NCBI GenBank assembly: GCA_015698305.1
Contig: CP048620.1
Span: 2,936,001-3,000,000 of the forward strand
Length of the DNA: 64,000 bases
Direction: 5' to 3'
DNA from: Candidatus Nitrohelix vancouverensis
Lineage (GTDB): Bacteria; Nitrospinota; Nitrospinia; Nitrospinales; VA-1
Under the pieces are notes generated by a model. That model saw only the letters and a list, made by a program, of their open reading frames with translations. It ran no database searches and was not told the origin of the DNA. Below, in pieces: positions 1 through 8,157 of the stretch; position 1 is the stretch's first letter, and each line of letters starts with the position of its first letter. Made by a program: the position numbers and the translations under genes.

Positions 1-66
1 AAATTCATATTGATTAAATTCACCCGCTTGCAATAAGATACGTTTCCCGTTAATTTCAAATTCCAT
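1..66 (-). CDS. Possible 5' end of a divergent unknown gene (partial)
   Basis: An open frame of 22 codons starts with ATG at 66 and runs off the left edge of the window. It begins MEFEINGKRILLQAGEF. An AAGG lies four bases before the ATG and could serve as a ribosome site. Only 7 bp separate this start codon from the mtaB start on the other strand, so the two cannot both have a normal leader here. The fragment is too short to assign a family. It may be a real gene start or a chance frame. Confidence 0.4.
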   Translation of the reverse strand, partial: MEFEINGKRILLQAGEFNQYEF

Positions 67-73
67 AGACCTT

Positions 74-1414
74 ATGAAAACCGCTAAAAACCGAGTTGCG
101 TTTACAACGCTGGGTTGCAGAACCAATCAAAACGACACCGCCGAAATGCAGGCCATTCTCATGCAGGAAGGCTTTTCCGTGGTCGATTCTGGAGAGGAAG
201 CCGACATCTATGTCGTCAACACCTGCACCGTCACCCAGAAAAGCGATCAGAATTCCCGCCTGGCCGTTAAAAAATCACTTGCCATCAACGATCAGGCGCT
301 GGTGGTGTTCACCGGATGCTACGCCCAACTCAACCCGGAAGAGGCCGCGCAACTGAACGGCCTGGACATCGTCCTGGGCAACGCCAATAAACTGGAAATC
401 GCAGACGCGATCAAAACCCGACTCGAACAAGATTCGCCGAAAGACGCAGAGGCGGTTGCGGACATCGTCATGACCGACATCCATGCGCCGAGAGAATTCA
501 AGGCCCTTCCCATCTCAGCCATCCAGGGTCGAACCAAAGCCTTCATCAAAGTGCAAACCGGATGCGACGAGAAATGTTCTTTCTGCACCGTCGTGCGCGC
601 GCGCGGCAAGTCGATCAGCGATACCCGCGAGAATATATTGAATAACGTAAGGCATGCCATCGACTCCGGCTTCAAGGAAATCACCCTCACCGGAATCAAC
701 CTCGGAACATGGGGAATGGATTTCACGCCAGCGCAAACCTTCTCATCGCTGGTTAAAGACATCATCGATCTGCCCGGAGACTATCGCGTCCGCCTGAGTT
801 CGATCAATCCCATGGAAATCGAGGATGAATTGATCGACCTGATGGCGCAAAGCGACCGCATCTGCCCTCACCTTCATATCCCCCTGCAAAGCGGGGACGA
901 TACGATCCTGACGCGAATGCGACGCAATTATCTGACGCAACCCTTCATCGACGTGGTAGAAAAAGCCGCCTCCGCCATACCGGAGCTGGCCCTTGGAGCC
1001 GACCTCATTGTCGGCTTCCCCGGAGAAACCGACGAACAATTCGAGAACACCCGACGCCTCGTCGAACGCCTGCCCTTCACCTATCTGCACGTGTTCACTT
1101 ATTCGCCGCGCGAAGGCACAGAAGCCTACGATTTTAAAAATGAAGTCCCGAAAAAAGTTAAGAAGGAACGCAATCGAATTCTCACGGCAATCGCCAAACA
1201 AAAATCTCTGGATTACCAGAAGCGATTCCTGAACCGCAAGGCGACCGTGCTGGTGGAAGCGCAACGGACGCGCAAAGAGTCCCTGCTGAAAGGACATACC
1301 GAGCATTATATCGCCGTTGAGTTTTCCGGCGACGACGCGCTTGCCAACCAATTGACCGAGGTGCGCATCACCGACGTCTCCGAACAGCAGGTCGCCGCAT
1401 GCCTCCCATCGTGA
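74..1414 (+). CDS. mtaB: tRNA t6A37 methylthiotransferase MtaB
   Basis: Radical SAM enzyme of the MiaB/MtaB family that adds a methylthio group to N6-threonylcarbamoyladenosine at tRNA position 37. The 446-residue protein has the N-terminal UPF0004 domain with its three cluster cysteines (C15 in LGC, C51 in NTC, C82 in TGC). The radical SAM motif CDEKCSFC follows at about 164-171, and a TRAM-like region lies at the C-terminus. Length and motif order fit MtaB better than MiaB or RimO, although subfamily assignment from motifs alone is not absolute. The ATG has no clear Shine-Dalgarno sequence. The end overlaps the next gene by 16 nt, suggesting translational coupling. Confidence 0.88.
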   Translation: MKTAKNRVAFTTLGCRTNQNDTAEMQAILMQEGFSVVDSGEEADIYVVNTCTVTQKSDQNSRLAVKKSLAINDQALVVFTGCYAQLNPEEAAQLNGLDIVLGNANKLEIADAIKTRLEQDSPKDAEAVADIVMTDIHAPREFKALPISAIQGRTKAFIKVQTGCDEKCSFCTVVRARGKSISDTRENILNNVRHAIDSGFKEITLTGINLGTWGMDFTPAQTFSSLVKDIIDLPGDYRVRLSSINPMEIEDELIDLMAQSDRICPHLHIPLQSGDDTILTRMRRNYLTQPFIDVVEKAASAIPELALGADLIVGFPGETDEQFENTRRLVERLPFTYLHVFTYSPREGTEAYDFKNEVPKKVKKERNRILTAIAKQKSLDYQKRFLNRKATVLVEAQRTRKESLLKGHTEHYIAVEFSGDDALANQLTEVRITDVSEQQVAACLPS

Positions 1415-2196
1415 CTCTGACCAGCGACTTTGGTCTGCGCGACCCCTTCGCAGGAATTCTGAAAGGGGTGATCTGGAATATTGCGCCGAAAGCCCGCATC
1501 GTCGATCTGACGCACGAAATCGAACCGCAAAACATTCGTCAGGCGGCGCTCACTCTCGAATCTGCCGCTCCGTATTTTCCGAAGGGAACCATTCACCTTG
1601 CCGTCGTCGATCCCGGCGTAGGAAGCGAACGAAGAGCGATGGCGGTCGATTGCGGCGACTGTTATTTCGTCGGCCCCGACAACGGACTGGCCTCCGCCTT
1701 GCTGACGCCGCGAAGCAAGTGCTATGAGCTGAACAAAAAAAAATATTTCCTGTCCCCTCTTTCCGCAACCTTTCACGGCAGAGATGTGTTCGCCCCAATC
1801 GCCGCCTGGCTGGCAAAGGGAACGCCCATCTCACAACTCGGGCGCAAGATCACAGACGCTCAACGCCTGAGCTTCCCTGGGCCTGAACGCAAGGGCGACA
1901 CATTGAAGGGGGAAATTTTGCACGTTGACCGGTTTGGCAACCTTTCAAGCAATATCAAGGCGGACGATTTAATACCTTTAAAGAAAAAACAAAGCAAACT
2001 CCGCATCCGAATTTCCAGAAAATCCATCGCAGGACTGGTCGAAAATTATACGCAGGTCGCCGCCGAGCAATACGGCGCGCTGATCAATAGCTGGAATCGC
2101 CTGGAAATCTTCTGCAATCAGGAAAACGCCGCCGAGCGGCTCAAGGCAGGCATCGGGAGCGCCATCACAATATCTCAGGAAGTCAAAAGCCAATGA
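1399..2196 (+). CDS. SAM hydroxide adenosyltransferase (DUF62 family)
   Basis: Member of the SAM hydrolase/chlorinase/fluorinase fold family, which cleaves S-adenosylmethionine with water to adenosine and methionine in most bacteria. The family signatures are visible: [10 protein letters not shown] near the N-terminus, DPGVGS near residue 73, and GPDNGL shortly after. HGRDVFAP and DRFGN occur later. The 265-residue length is typical. The start overlaps the end of mtaB, and the stop overlaps the smpB start as ATGA, so the three genes are probably cotranscribed. Nothing in the neighbourhood suggests halogenation; hydrolase is the likely activity by family frequency. Confidence 0.85.
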   Translation: MPPIVTLTSDFGLRDPFAGILKGVIWNIAPKARIVDLTHEIEPQNIRQAALTLESAAPYFPKGTIHLAVVDPGVGSERRAMAVDCGDCYFVGPDNGLASALLTPRSKCYELNKKKYFLSPLSATFHGRDVFAPIAAWLAKGTPISQLGRKITDAQRLSFPGPERKGDTLKGEILHVDRFGNLSSNIKADDLIPLKKKQSKLRIRISRKSIAGLVENYTQVAAEQYGALINSWNRLEIFCNQENAAERLKAGIGSAITISQEVKSQ

Positions 2197-2648
2197 GCGA
2201 AATCAAGATCATCTGTCAGAACAAAAAAGCCCGTCACGATTATTTCATCGACGAATGCATGGAAGCAGGAATCGCCCTCAGAGGCCCGGAAGTGAAGTCC
2301 CTGCGCGCAGGCAAGGCCAATCTGTCCGACAGCTACGCCACCGTCGAAGGCGGAGAAGTCTGGCTTCTGAACTGTCATATCACGCCCTACGACCCGGCGC
2401 ACCAGTTCAACAGCCACCCGCTACGCAAGCGCAAGCTCCTGCTTCACAAAAGAGAAATCGACAAACTGATCGGACGCACGCAGGAAAAAGGCTGGAACCT
2501 GATCCCCCTCAAACTTTATTTCAAAGGCGGCAAGATAAAAGTTGAAATCTGCCTGGCGCAAGGCAAGAAGCATTACGACAAACGCGAAAGCATCAAACAA
2601 CGCCAGGCCAAACGAGAAATCGACCAGGCCATGAAGAACAACCGCTAA
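2193..2648 (+). CDS. smpB: SsrA (tmRNA)-binding protein SmpB
   Basis: SmpB binds tmRNA and brings it to stalled ribosomes for trans-translation. The 151-residue protein has the conserved N-terminus with [11 protein letters not shown], the segment [18 protein letters not shown], and the basic C-terminal tail ([18 protein letters not shown]) that enters the empty mRNA channel. The start codon overlaps the preceding stop as ATGA. The tmRNA gene itself is not in this window. Confidence is high because the family is very conserved. Confidence 0.96.
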   Translation: MSEIKIICQNKKARHDYFIDECMEAGIALRGPEVKSLRAGKANLSDSYATVEGGEVWLLNCHITPYDPAHQFNSHPLRKRKLLLHKREIDKLIGRTQEKGWNLIPLKLYFKGGKIKVEICLAQGKKHYDKRESIKQRQAKREIDQAMKNNR

Positions 2649-2693
2649 GCAGACCCTCTTGCAAGGTCTCGAACATATCAGTCAGGAGCGCTC

Positions 2694-3044
2694 TTGAAGC
2701 ACGAAAAGTTTGTAGAAAAATTAAGAAACGGTGATATCCATATTGTCATCGACAGAGCCGTCGCCTTCAAAATCGTCGAAACCGGACGCCTCGGCGCCGC
2801 CTACCAGAAAACCCAAACCGTCTACACCTGGATCTGGTTCCTCGGCCTGCCTCTTGGCATCGCTTTGGCCCTGCTCTATAAATGGTGGCTGGGACTGATC
2901 GTTATCTTCATCTCACTCGGCCTGCCCCAGGGCATCAAACGATCCGCCTCCAGAGGCGTGCGAGACAAACTCATCGAAGACCCCGAATTTTTCGAGTTCG
3001 CCCTGCAATACAAAGCCTTTGAGATCGTCAAAAACCGCCGCTGA
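2694..3044 (+). CDS. Small membrane protein, unknown function
   Basis: A 116-residue protein that I do not recognise. It starts with TTG, preceded at a good distance by AGGAG (2684-2688), which decides the start. Two adjacent hydrophobic segments at about residues 43-80 (TWIWFLGLPLGIALALLY and WWLGLIVIFISLGL) predict a membrane hairpin. The N-terminal 40 residues and the C-terminal 35 residues are charged and probably cytoplasmic. It lies 45 bp after smpB and may be in the same transcript. No motif indicates a function. Confidence 0.7.
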   Translation: MKHEKFVEKLRNGDIHIVIDRAVAFKIVETGRLGAAYQKTQTVYTWIWFLGLPLGIALALLYKWWLGLIVIFISLGLPQGIKRSASRGVRDKLIEDPEFFEFALQYKAFEIVKNRR

Positions 3045-3046
3045 AC

Positions 3047-3080
3047 TCAAAAAAAATGCCGCCTCAAAAAAGCGGCATTC
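3047..3080 (-). terminator. Rho-independent terminator
   Basis: An 8-bp GC-rich stem (AATGCCGC with GCGGCATT) is followed on the minus strand by a run of T residues. It ends the minus-strand transcript of the PPOX-fold gene, and its hairpin could also serve the convergent plus-strand gene. Confidence 0.75.
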
Positions 3081-3109
3081 TCTTCATCAAATTGGCCACA
3101 TAAAATTTA

Positions 3110-3715
3110 TCAAGTCTCAGGGGCTTTGAAAAAATCGCCGCGCTTGTGCGATTCCTGATCCGTTCCCCAATGGATCTGTTTGCCCATATTTTGAAAACGG
3201 GGGATGTGTTTGGAGCAATGGATGTAGGCTTCTTCGATTTCAATCCACACCCAGCATTCCGGCGGCTTGCCGCCTTCCTTGTATTTTTCCTGCTCCAGAA
3301 GGATGCGCGTTTCTTTCTCCAGCTCCAGTTCGTCGTTTTTTACAATGCGCGCTTTCCCATTCACATGCAAGCCAATGGAATTTTCCTCGAAGTCGATGAA
3401 GATCAATCCGATATGAGGGTTTTCGCTGATGTTGCCCAGACTCGCCAGCACCCCGTTGCCGCGATATTCCGGGTAGGCCAGGGTTCTGTCGTTGAGGATA
3501 CGCACAAAACCGCGAGGGCCGCCGCGAAATGAACAATCGCATTCGCCGCCAGCATCGGAGGTGGCGATGAAAACCAAATCCCGCTCTGCAATGAACTCCT
3601 GCATGGCGGGATTGAGAATGTCGCGCATCTGGTTTTTATAGAAAGAAGTTGCGTTGCGTTCGCAACCAAACTCTTTTTGTAACTTTTTTTCACCCTTCGA
3701 GCCGAAGGCAGTCAT
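3110..3715 (-). CDS. Pyridoxamine 5'-phosphate oxidase-fold flavin protein
   Basis: A 201-residue protein of the split beta-barrel, FMN-binding PPOX superfamily. The central part is typical: FIATSDAGGECDCSFRGG, then VRILNDRTLAYPEYRGNG, then ENPHIGLIFIDF. The WVWIEIEEAYIHCSKH segment near the C-terminus also resembles this superfamily. Such proteins bind FMN, F420 or heme and act in small-molecule redox chemistry; the substrate cannot be told here. No classical PdxH motifs or vitamin B6 context are present, so pyridoxamine oxidase activity is not claimed. It lies downstream of the FKBP gene on the same strand, separated by a hairpin. Confidence 0.75.
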   Translation of the reverse strand: MTAFGSKGEKKLQKEFGCERNATSFYKNQMRDILNPAMQEFIAERDLVFIATSDAGGECDCSFRGGPRGFVRILNDRTLAYPEYRGNGVLASLGNISENPHIGLIFIDFEENSIGLHVNGKARIVKNDELELEKETRILLEQEKYKEGGKPPECWVWIEIEEAYIHCSKHIPRFQNMGKQIHWGTDQESHKRGDFFKAPET

Positions 3716-3745
3716 GATGGAACCGGTGGAAAGTTTTCATAACGC

Positions 3746-3773
3746 CCGAACCGCTCGTTCAAGAGCGGTTCGG
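3746..3773. other. Perfect 11-bp inverted repeat between two minus-strand genes
   Basis: CCGAACCGCTC and its exact complement flank a 6-nt loop. The repeat sits between the FKBP stop and the PPOX-fold start. Neither strand has a proper T-run after it, so it may act as an mRNA-stabilising hairpin or a weak terminator rather than a classical terminator. Confidence 0.5.
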
Positions 3774-3781
3774 ACATCTAT

Positions 3782-4513
3782 TTATTTAACCGCGATCAAT
3801 TCAATATCAAAGATCAAGGTTGCGTTCGGGCCAATGATGCCGCCCGCTCCGCGTTCGCCATAAGCCAGTTGCGGCGGGATGAACAGGCGCCACTGCCCGC
3901 CCTCTTTCATCAACTGCAGAGCTTCCGTCCAACCGCTGATGACGCCGTTGACGGGGAACACCACCGTCTTGTTGCGCTTGTGAGAGCTGTCAAATTCGCT
4001 TCCGTCAATGAGCGTGCCGCGGTAATGCGTCTCGACCTGGTCAGCGGCGGTGGGCGTTTTCCCCGTTCCCGCTTTGATGACTTGATACTGCAATCCGCTC
4101 GGAAGGGTCTTCACTCCCGACTTGGATTTGTTCGCTTTCAAAAAAGCCTCGCCGGCCTTTTTATTGACCTCGCCCTGCTTTTTCATTTCCTCTTCCATGC
4201 GCGCCATTTCTTCTTGCTGACGTTTGCGTTCGATCGCCTGCATTTGTTTCTGGAATTCTGCGAGAGCCTGACGCGCTTCCTCTTCCGAGAGCAGGTCTTT
4301 CTTATCGTCCATTCCATCGGCAAAGCCCTTGAGGATGATTTCAGGATTCAGATTGGTGTCCTTCGCCAAATCCTGAATGCCCTTGGCAATATCCAGGCCC
4401 AGGCTGTAACTGGTAATATCTTCTTTCGATTTCAACGTTTCCTGCCCGGCGAACGCCGCATTGGCGAAAAAGGAAACGATAGCAATAACGCCGATGGTGA
4501 TCTGTGTTTTCAA
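3782..4513 (-). CDS. Secreted FKBP-type peptidyl-prolyl isomerase
   Basis: Periplasmic proline isomerase of the FkpA/Mip type. The 243-residue protein has a signal peptide (FFANAAFAGQE at the likely cleavage site), then a helical dimerisation domain at about 25-125 containing DITSYSLGLDIAKGI. A long charged helix follows, and the FKBP catalytic domain occupies about 145-243 with VETHYRGTLIDGSEFDSS and a C-terminal FDIELIAVK. The start is TTG, with GAGG five bases upstream. It probably helps fold periplasmic or outer-membrane proteins. It lies just downstream of the ankyrin gene and may be cotranscribed with it. Confidence 0.9.
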   Translation of the reverse strand: MKTQITIGVIAIVSFFANAAFAGQETLKSKEDITSYSLGLDIAKGIQDLAKDTNLNPEIILKGFADGMDDKKDLLSEEEARQALAEFQKQMQAIERKRQQEEMARMEEEMKKQGEVNKKAGEAFLKANKSKSGVKTLPSGLQYQVIKAGTGKTPTAADQVETHYRGTLIDGSEFDSSHKRNKTVVFPVNGVISGWTEALQLMKEGGQWRLFIPPQLAYGERGAGGIIGPNATLIFDIELIAVK

Positions 4514-4538
4514 TGGAACCTCGTGTATAAAGTTAAAA

Positions 4539-5900
4539 TTAAAATGGATTGGCGGCGGATTCTTCCGAACCTGCCGTCGCCTTCAACAACTTGAAAATTT
4601 CACTTTTCCCTAATTGCGCCGCCACATATAAAGCCGTCCAGCCTTTTCGACTCTTCGCGCCCGGGTCCGCGCCATGATCCAACAGGGTTTTGGCGACAGC
4701 GGGATTCCCCCCTGCCACCGCAACCATCAGCGGCGTCCAACCGAGTTTACTGCGTGAATTGGCGCTCGCTCCGTGTTTCAACAAAACTTCCACCGCTTCC
4801 AAATGTCCTCTCTCTGCGGCGATCATCAATGGCGTGGAACCGTTGGCGATGGGAACGTCCACAGACGCGCCCTGTTCCAGCAGAATCCGAATCACATCGG
4901 GGTCGCCCCCCGCCGCGGCGCTGGCCAAAACGCCGCTACCATTTTTGCTGAGGGAAAATACACTCGCCCCATGATCCAGAAGAATTTTTACAATGTCCGC
5001 TTCCCCGCGTTCGGCGGCGATCATAAGAGGAGTCGCTCCGGCCCGACTGCGCAGATCAACGGTCGCGCCTTTCTCGATGAGCAGTGAAGTGATTTCAAGA
5101 CGCCCGAATTTTGCGGCATGAAACAACGCGCTCCAGCCATTTCGCGTTTTGCTGTCGGGGGAGACATTTCTATCCAGCAAGGTTTGCGCCGCGTCCTTAA
5201 AACCGCGCTCAGCGGCGACGACCAGCAAGGGTTGTCCCCAACGATTGTTCAAATTGGGATTACCGCCGTTTTGAATCAGCGTTTCCATGATATCCGCCCG
5301 GCCTGTCGCCGTCGCTAAAAGCAAAGCCGTTTCACCGCGTCTGTTTTTCAAATGCAAATCGGCGCCGACTTCAATCAGTTCGTTGACAATGAGGGAATGC
5401 CCCTCGCCTGCGGCGATAATCATCGGCGTGTTGCCGTCTATCAAACGGGCGTTGATATTGGCGTCATTCGCCAACAGGTAACGTGTGATGTCCAGCCTGC
5501 CGTATCTCGAAGAGCGATGCAGCGCTGTCCAGCCAAAGCCGTTCGCTGAATTTATCCGCGCGCCCGCATCCAGCAACAGCTTCACAGAAGCCAGGTTTCC
5601 GCTTGTAGCGGCGAGGATCAAAGCAGTGTCGCCATAATGATTATGCGCATTGGCATCCGCACCCTGCTTTAAAAGAAAACGAATGAGTTCAGAATTCCCG
5701 GCGATGGACGCCGTCATCAACGCGGTGCTCCCTTTTGTAGTTTTGCTTTCAAGCTCCGCCCCGGCCTCCAGCAAACGAGCCGTCGCCTCCACATCACCCC
5801 CATGAACAGCGTTGAGAAATTCCTCATCGACTCCCGCAAACGACCGGGTCGATGTGGTCATCATCAACAGCAAAACCGCGCCTATAAAAAAATATTTCAT
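4539..5900 (-). CDS. Secreted ankyrin-repeat protein
   Basis: The protein has a signal peptide (starting MKYFFIGAVLLLMM, with likely cleavage after SFA) followed by about twelve to thirteen 33-residue ankyrin repeats filling the rest of the chain. Repeat cores such as GWTALHRSSRYGRLDI, GSTPLMIAAERGHLE and GWTPLMVAVAGGNP recur regularly. I chose the ATG at 5900 because it places the signal peptide at the N-terminus; an in-frame TTG lies at 5909. The start is 11 nt after the HDOD gene stop, indicating an operon. Ankyrin arrays bind proteins, but the partner is unknown. A periplasmic location is inferred from the signal. Confidence 0.88.
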   Translation of the reverse strand: MKYFFIGAVLLLMMTTSTRSFAGVDEEFLNAVHGGDVEATARLLEAGAELESKTTKGSTALMTASIAGNSELIRFLLKQGADANAHNHYGDTALILAATSGNLASVKLLLDAGARINSANGFGWTALHRSSRYGRLDITRYLLANDANINARLIDGNTPMIIAAGEGHSLIVNELIEVGADLHLKNRRGETALLLATATGRADIMETLIQNGGNPNLNNRWGQPLLVVAAERGFKDAAQTLLDRNVSPDSKTRNGWSALFHAAKFGRLEITSLLIEKGATVDLRSRAGATPLMIAAERGEADIVKILLDHGASVFSLSKNGSGVLASAAAGGDPDVIRILLEQGASVDVPIANGSTPLMIAAERGHLEAVEVLLKHGASANSRSKLGWTPLMVAVAGGNPAVAKTLLDHGADPGAKSRKGWTALYVAAQLGKSEIFKLLKATAGSEESAANPF

Positions 5901-5911
5901 CGAATCCAAAC

Positions 5912-6751
5912 TCAGCTAAACAGTTTAATCGCTTCCGCGAATCGCTCCTGCGATTCTTCGCGCATCGACAAGAGGATAGTCTCATTAAGTTCCAGAGACT
6001 TCAGAACAGCCGGGTCGAGTTTTGGCGGCGACACATCGCCCAGATCTCCCGAACCGATCTGATCCGCCAGATAATCTGCAAAATAGATAATTGCCGCTTC
6101 TTTCATATTTCTCTTGGCATCCAATGGATGGTGATGAAACGACACGCAATCCAATAAGCGCTGGGGTAATTTCCAGGCCCTGAGTAAAGACGAGCCAACG
6201 TCTGCGTGACTGAAGCCCATCACCTCGCGTTCCGTTTCGTGCATCGCTCCCGCGCCTTCCTTCTCCAGCTTGACGGCCCGCATCATTTTTTCGGGAGCCT
6301 TTTTACAAATCACCAGAGTTCCAATGTCGTGCAACATCCCGGCGATGTAAAACCGCTCCAGTTCTTTTTCCCCCAGATACCCCGCCAGTATCTGAGCGGA
6401 GACGCCAACGGCGACGCTATGCTCCCAGAAAGTATTCATATTGAGTAAATCTCCGGGAACGCCGCTGAACTCGTTCATGATCGTCGTCGTCAACACGAGA
6501 TCGCTCAACTGATTCAAGCCGACGATGGTCATTGCATGTTCCACCGTTTCCACCTTGGCGTCCAATCCGTAAAAAGGACTGTTGACGATCTTGAGGAGCC
6601 GAATCAGCAAGCCCGGGTCGGCGCTTAATATCTCTGAAAACTCCTTGAACGAAGTGTCAGGATCCTCCACCGCCTCTTTGAACTTAAAATAAACAGCGGG
6701 GGGAGTGGCCACCCAGTCTTCCGTGATCGCGTCGATATCTTTATTTTGCAT
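5912..6751 (-). CDS. HDOD-domain signalling protein
   Basis: A 279-residue protein made of a single HDOD domain (residues about 15-215), a relative of HD phosphohydrolases found in bacterial signalling. Typical segments are LLRLLKIVNSPFYGL, FWEHSVAVGVSAQILA, and AGMLHDIGTLVI. VMGFSHADVGSSLLRAWKLP and CVSFHHHP follow. No receiver, GGDEF or EAL domain is attached. HDOD proteins often affect motility, chemotaxis or stress regulation, but no specific role can be assigned. It is the first gene of a tightly spaced pair with the secreted ankyrin protein. Confidence 0.88.
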   Translation of the reverse strand: MQNKDIDAITEDWVATPPAVYFKFKEAVEDPDTSFKEFSEILSADPGLLIRLLKIVNSPFYGLDAKVETVEHAMTIVGLNQLSDLVLTTTIMNEFSGVPGDLLNMNTFWEHSVAVGVSAQILAGYLGEKELERFYIAGMLHDIGTLVICKKAPEKMMRAVKLEKEGAGAMHETEREVMGFSHADVGSSLLRAWKLPQRLLDCVSFHHHPLDAKRNMKEAAIIYFADYLADQIGSGDLGDVSPPKLDPAVLKSLELNETILLSMREESQERFAEAIKLFS

Positions 6752-6780
6752 AGAGTTCTAATTTAAAAGGCGACGGTAAT

Positions 6781-6810
6781 TTGTCAACATTGATTTAGCT
6801 CCCGTAATAA
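6781..6810 (+). promoter_or_regulatory. Candidate sigma-70 promoter for purN-lolA-rseP
   Basis: TTGTCA is followed after 18 bp by TAATAA, about 60 bp before the purN start in the gap between divergent genes. The match is moderate and the assignment is by position and similarity only. Confidence 0.35.
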
Positions 6811-6868
6811 TGTTAATCTCAAGCATGATAATTATTATTGCAGGGGAAGCGCGTTTTCGCAATTGCCG

Positions 6869-7495
6869 ATGGTAAATAATTGCATTAAATTGGGTGTCCT
6901 TGTTTCGGGCCGCGGGTCCAACCTGGTATCCATACTAGATCATATTGAGCGCGGCGAATTACAGGCTCAGGTCGCCATCGTTCTTTCCAACAAAGAATCC
7001 GCGCCAGCACTGGAGAAATGCCGCGAGCGCGGCATTACTGCGAAATTTGTCGACCCGAAAGCATTTTCCGGTAAGACGGAATACGAAACCGCTCTGATCG
7101 ACGAACTCAACGCACATTCAATCGATATCGTCTGCCTCGCCGGATACATGAAAATTCTTGGCAAGGAATTCATCGATGCATTCAGGGGGAGGATCATCAA
7201 CATTCATCCCTCCCTCTTGCCCGCATTCCCGGGCCTGAACGCCCAGAAGCAGGCGCTCGACTATGGCGTCAAATTTTCAGGATGCACAGTGCATTATGTC
7301 GATGAAGGCGTCGACTCCGGCCCCATCATCATGCAAAGCGTGGTCCCGGTTTACGACAACGACGATGAAAGCGCCCTCAGCGCCCGAATTCTGGAGCAGG
7401 AACATATCATCTACGCTCGCGCGCTACAACTCTTTGCAAATGGAAGCATCGTTCTCAATCCACAACGCTCGCCCTCCGGCGCTACCAACAAATAA
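6869..7495 (+). CDS. purN: Phosphoribosylglycinamide formyltransferase PurN
   Basis: Folate-dependent GAR transformylase of de novo purine synthesis; it transfers a formyl group from 10-formyl-THF to GAR. The N-terminus LGVLVSGRGSNL, the active-site region LAGYMKILG and INIHPSLLPAFPG are diagnostic. So is the later GCTVHYVDEGVDSGPII, which carries the conserved aspartate. Length (about 208 residues) is normal. The start is ambiguous: ATG at 6869 or in-frame TTG at 6863, with AGGGGAAG farther upstream than ideal for both. The next gene, lolA, starts 5 nt after the stop. Confidence 0.95.
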   Translation: MVNNCIKLGVLVSGRGSNLVSILDHIERGELQAQVAIVLSNKESAPALEKCRERGITAKFVDPKAFSGKTEYETALIDELNAHSIDIVCLAGYMKILGKEFIDAFRGRIINIHPSLLPAFPGLNAQKQALDYGVKFSGCTVHYVDEGVDSGPIIMQSVVPVYDNDDESALSARILEQEHIIYARALQLFANGSIVLNPQRSPSGATNK

Positions 7496-7500
7496 TCCCA

Positions 7501-8148
7501 ATGTCGCGTTTATTACTATTTGCCCTGCTCATTCTATGTCCCGGCCCCGCACACGCGGAAAACGATACGCTCGCAACGATGGAAGCGATTCAAAAGCAGT
7601 ATGAACTCGTCAAAACCTTTTCCGCCGAATTCAGCCAGAAGTCCTACGTCAAGATGATGGGCAAAGCCCAGCAGTCGAGCGGAACGGTGGTGATTAAAAA
7701 ACCCGGCAAAATGAAATGGGTCTACAACGCGCCCGATCCGCAAGTGCTGATCAGCAACGACAAGACATTATGGCTCTACGTTCCCGAAGAAGGCCAGGTT
7801 TCTCAAATGCCGGTTGAAAATGTCTATTCATCTAATGCCCCCGCCCTGTTCCTTTCCGGCAAAGGAAAACTGATGGAAAGTTTCAAAACCACGGGAATTA
7901 AAAAAATCGACAGAGAACTGGTGGTCAGCATGGTTCCAAAACAGGAAGACCATTCCCTGACCCGGCTGGCCCTGTACGCGGACAACAAATCGTTTCAAAT
8001 TACCGGGGCAACCGTGTATGATAAATTGGGTAATCAGACAGAAATCCGGTTCACTAAAATCCAGATCAATCTGGACGTCCCTGAAGCAACTTTCCAATTC
8101 GTAAAACCCCAAGGCGCTGAATTACTGGATTTTACCAACAAAGAGTGA
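7501..8148 (+). CDS. lolA: Outer-membrane lipoprotein carrier LolA
   Basis: Periplasmic chaperone that carries lipoproteins from the inner to the outer membrane. The protein (215 residues) has a signal peptide ending at AHA-E. The LolA fold then shows in TFSAEFSQKSYV, the GTVVIKKPGKMKWVY segment and LWLYVPEEGQVSQ. The family is divergent in sequence, but this pattern is characteristic. The presence of LolA supports a diderm cell. It starts 5 nt after purN and is followed after 9 nt by rseP, so the three genes probably form one transcript. Confidence 0.85.
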   Translation: MSRLLLFALLILCPGPAHAENDTLATMEAIQKQYELVKTFSAEFSQKSYVKMMGKAQQSSGTVVIKKPGKMKWVYNAPDPQVLISNDKTLWLYVPEEGQVSQMPVENVYSSNAPALFLSGKGKLMESFKTTGIKKIDRELVVSMVPKQEDHSLTRLALYADNKSFQITGATVYDKLGNQTEIRFTKIQINLDVPEATFQFVKPQGAELLDFTNKE

Positions 8149-8157
8149 AGAGATAAC

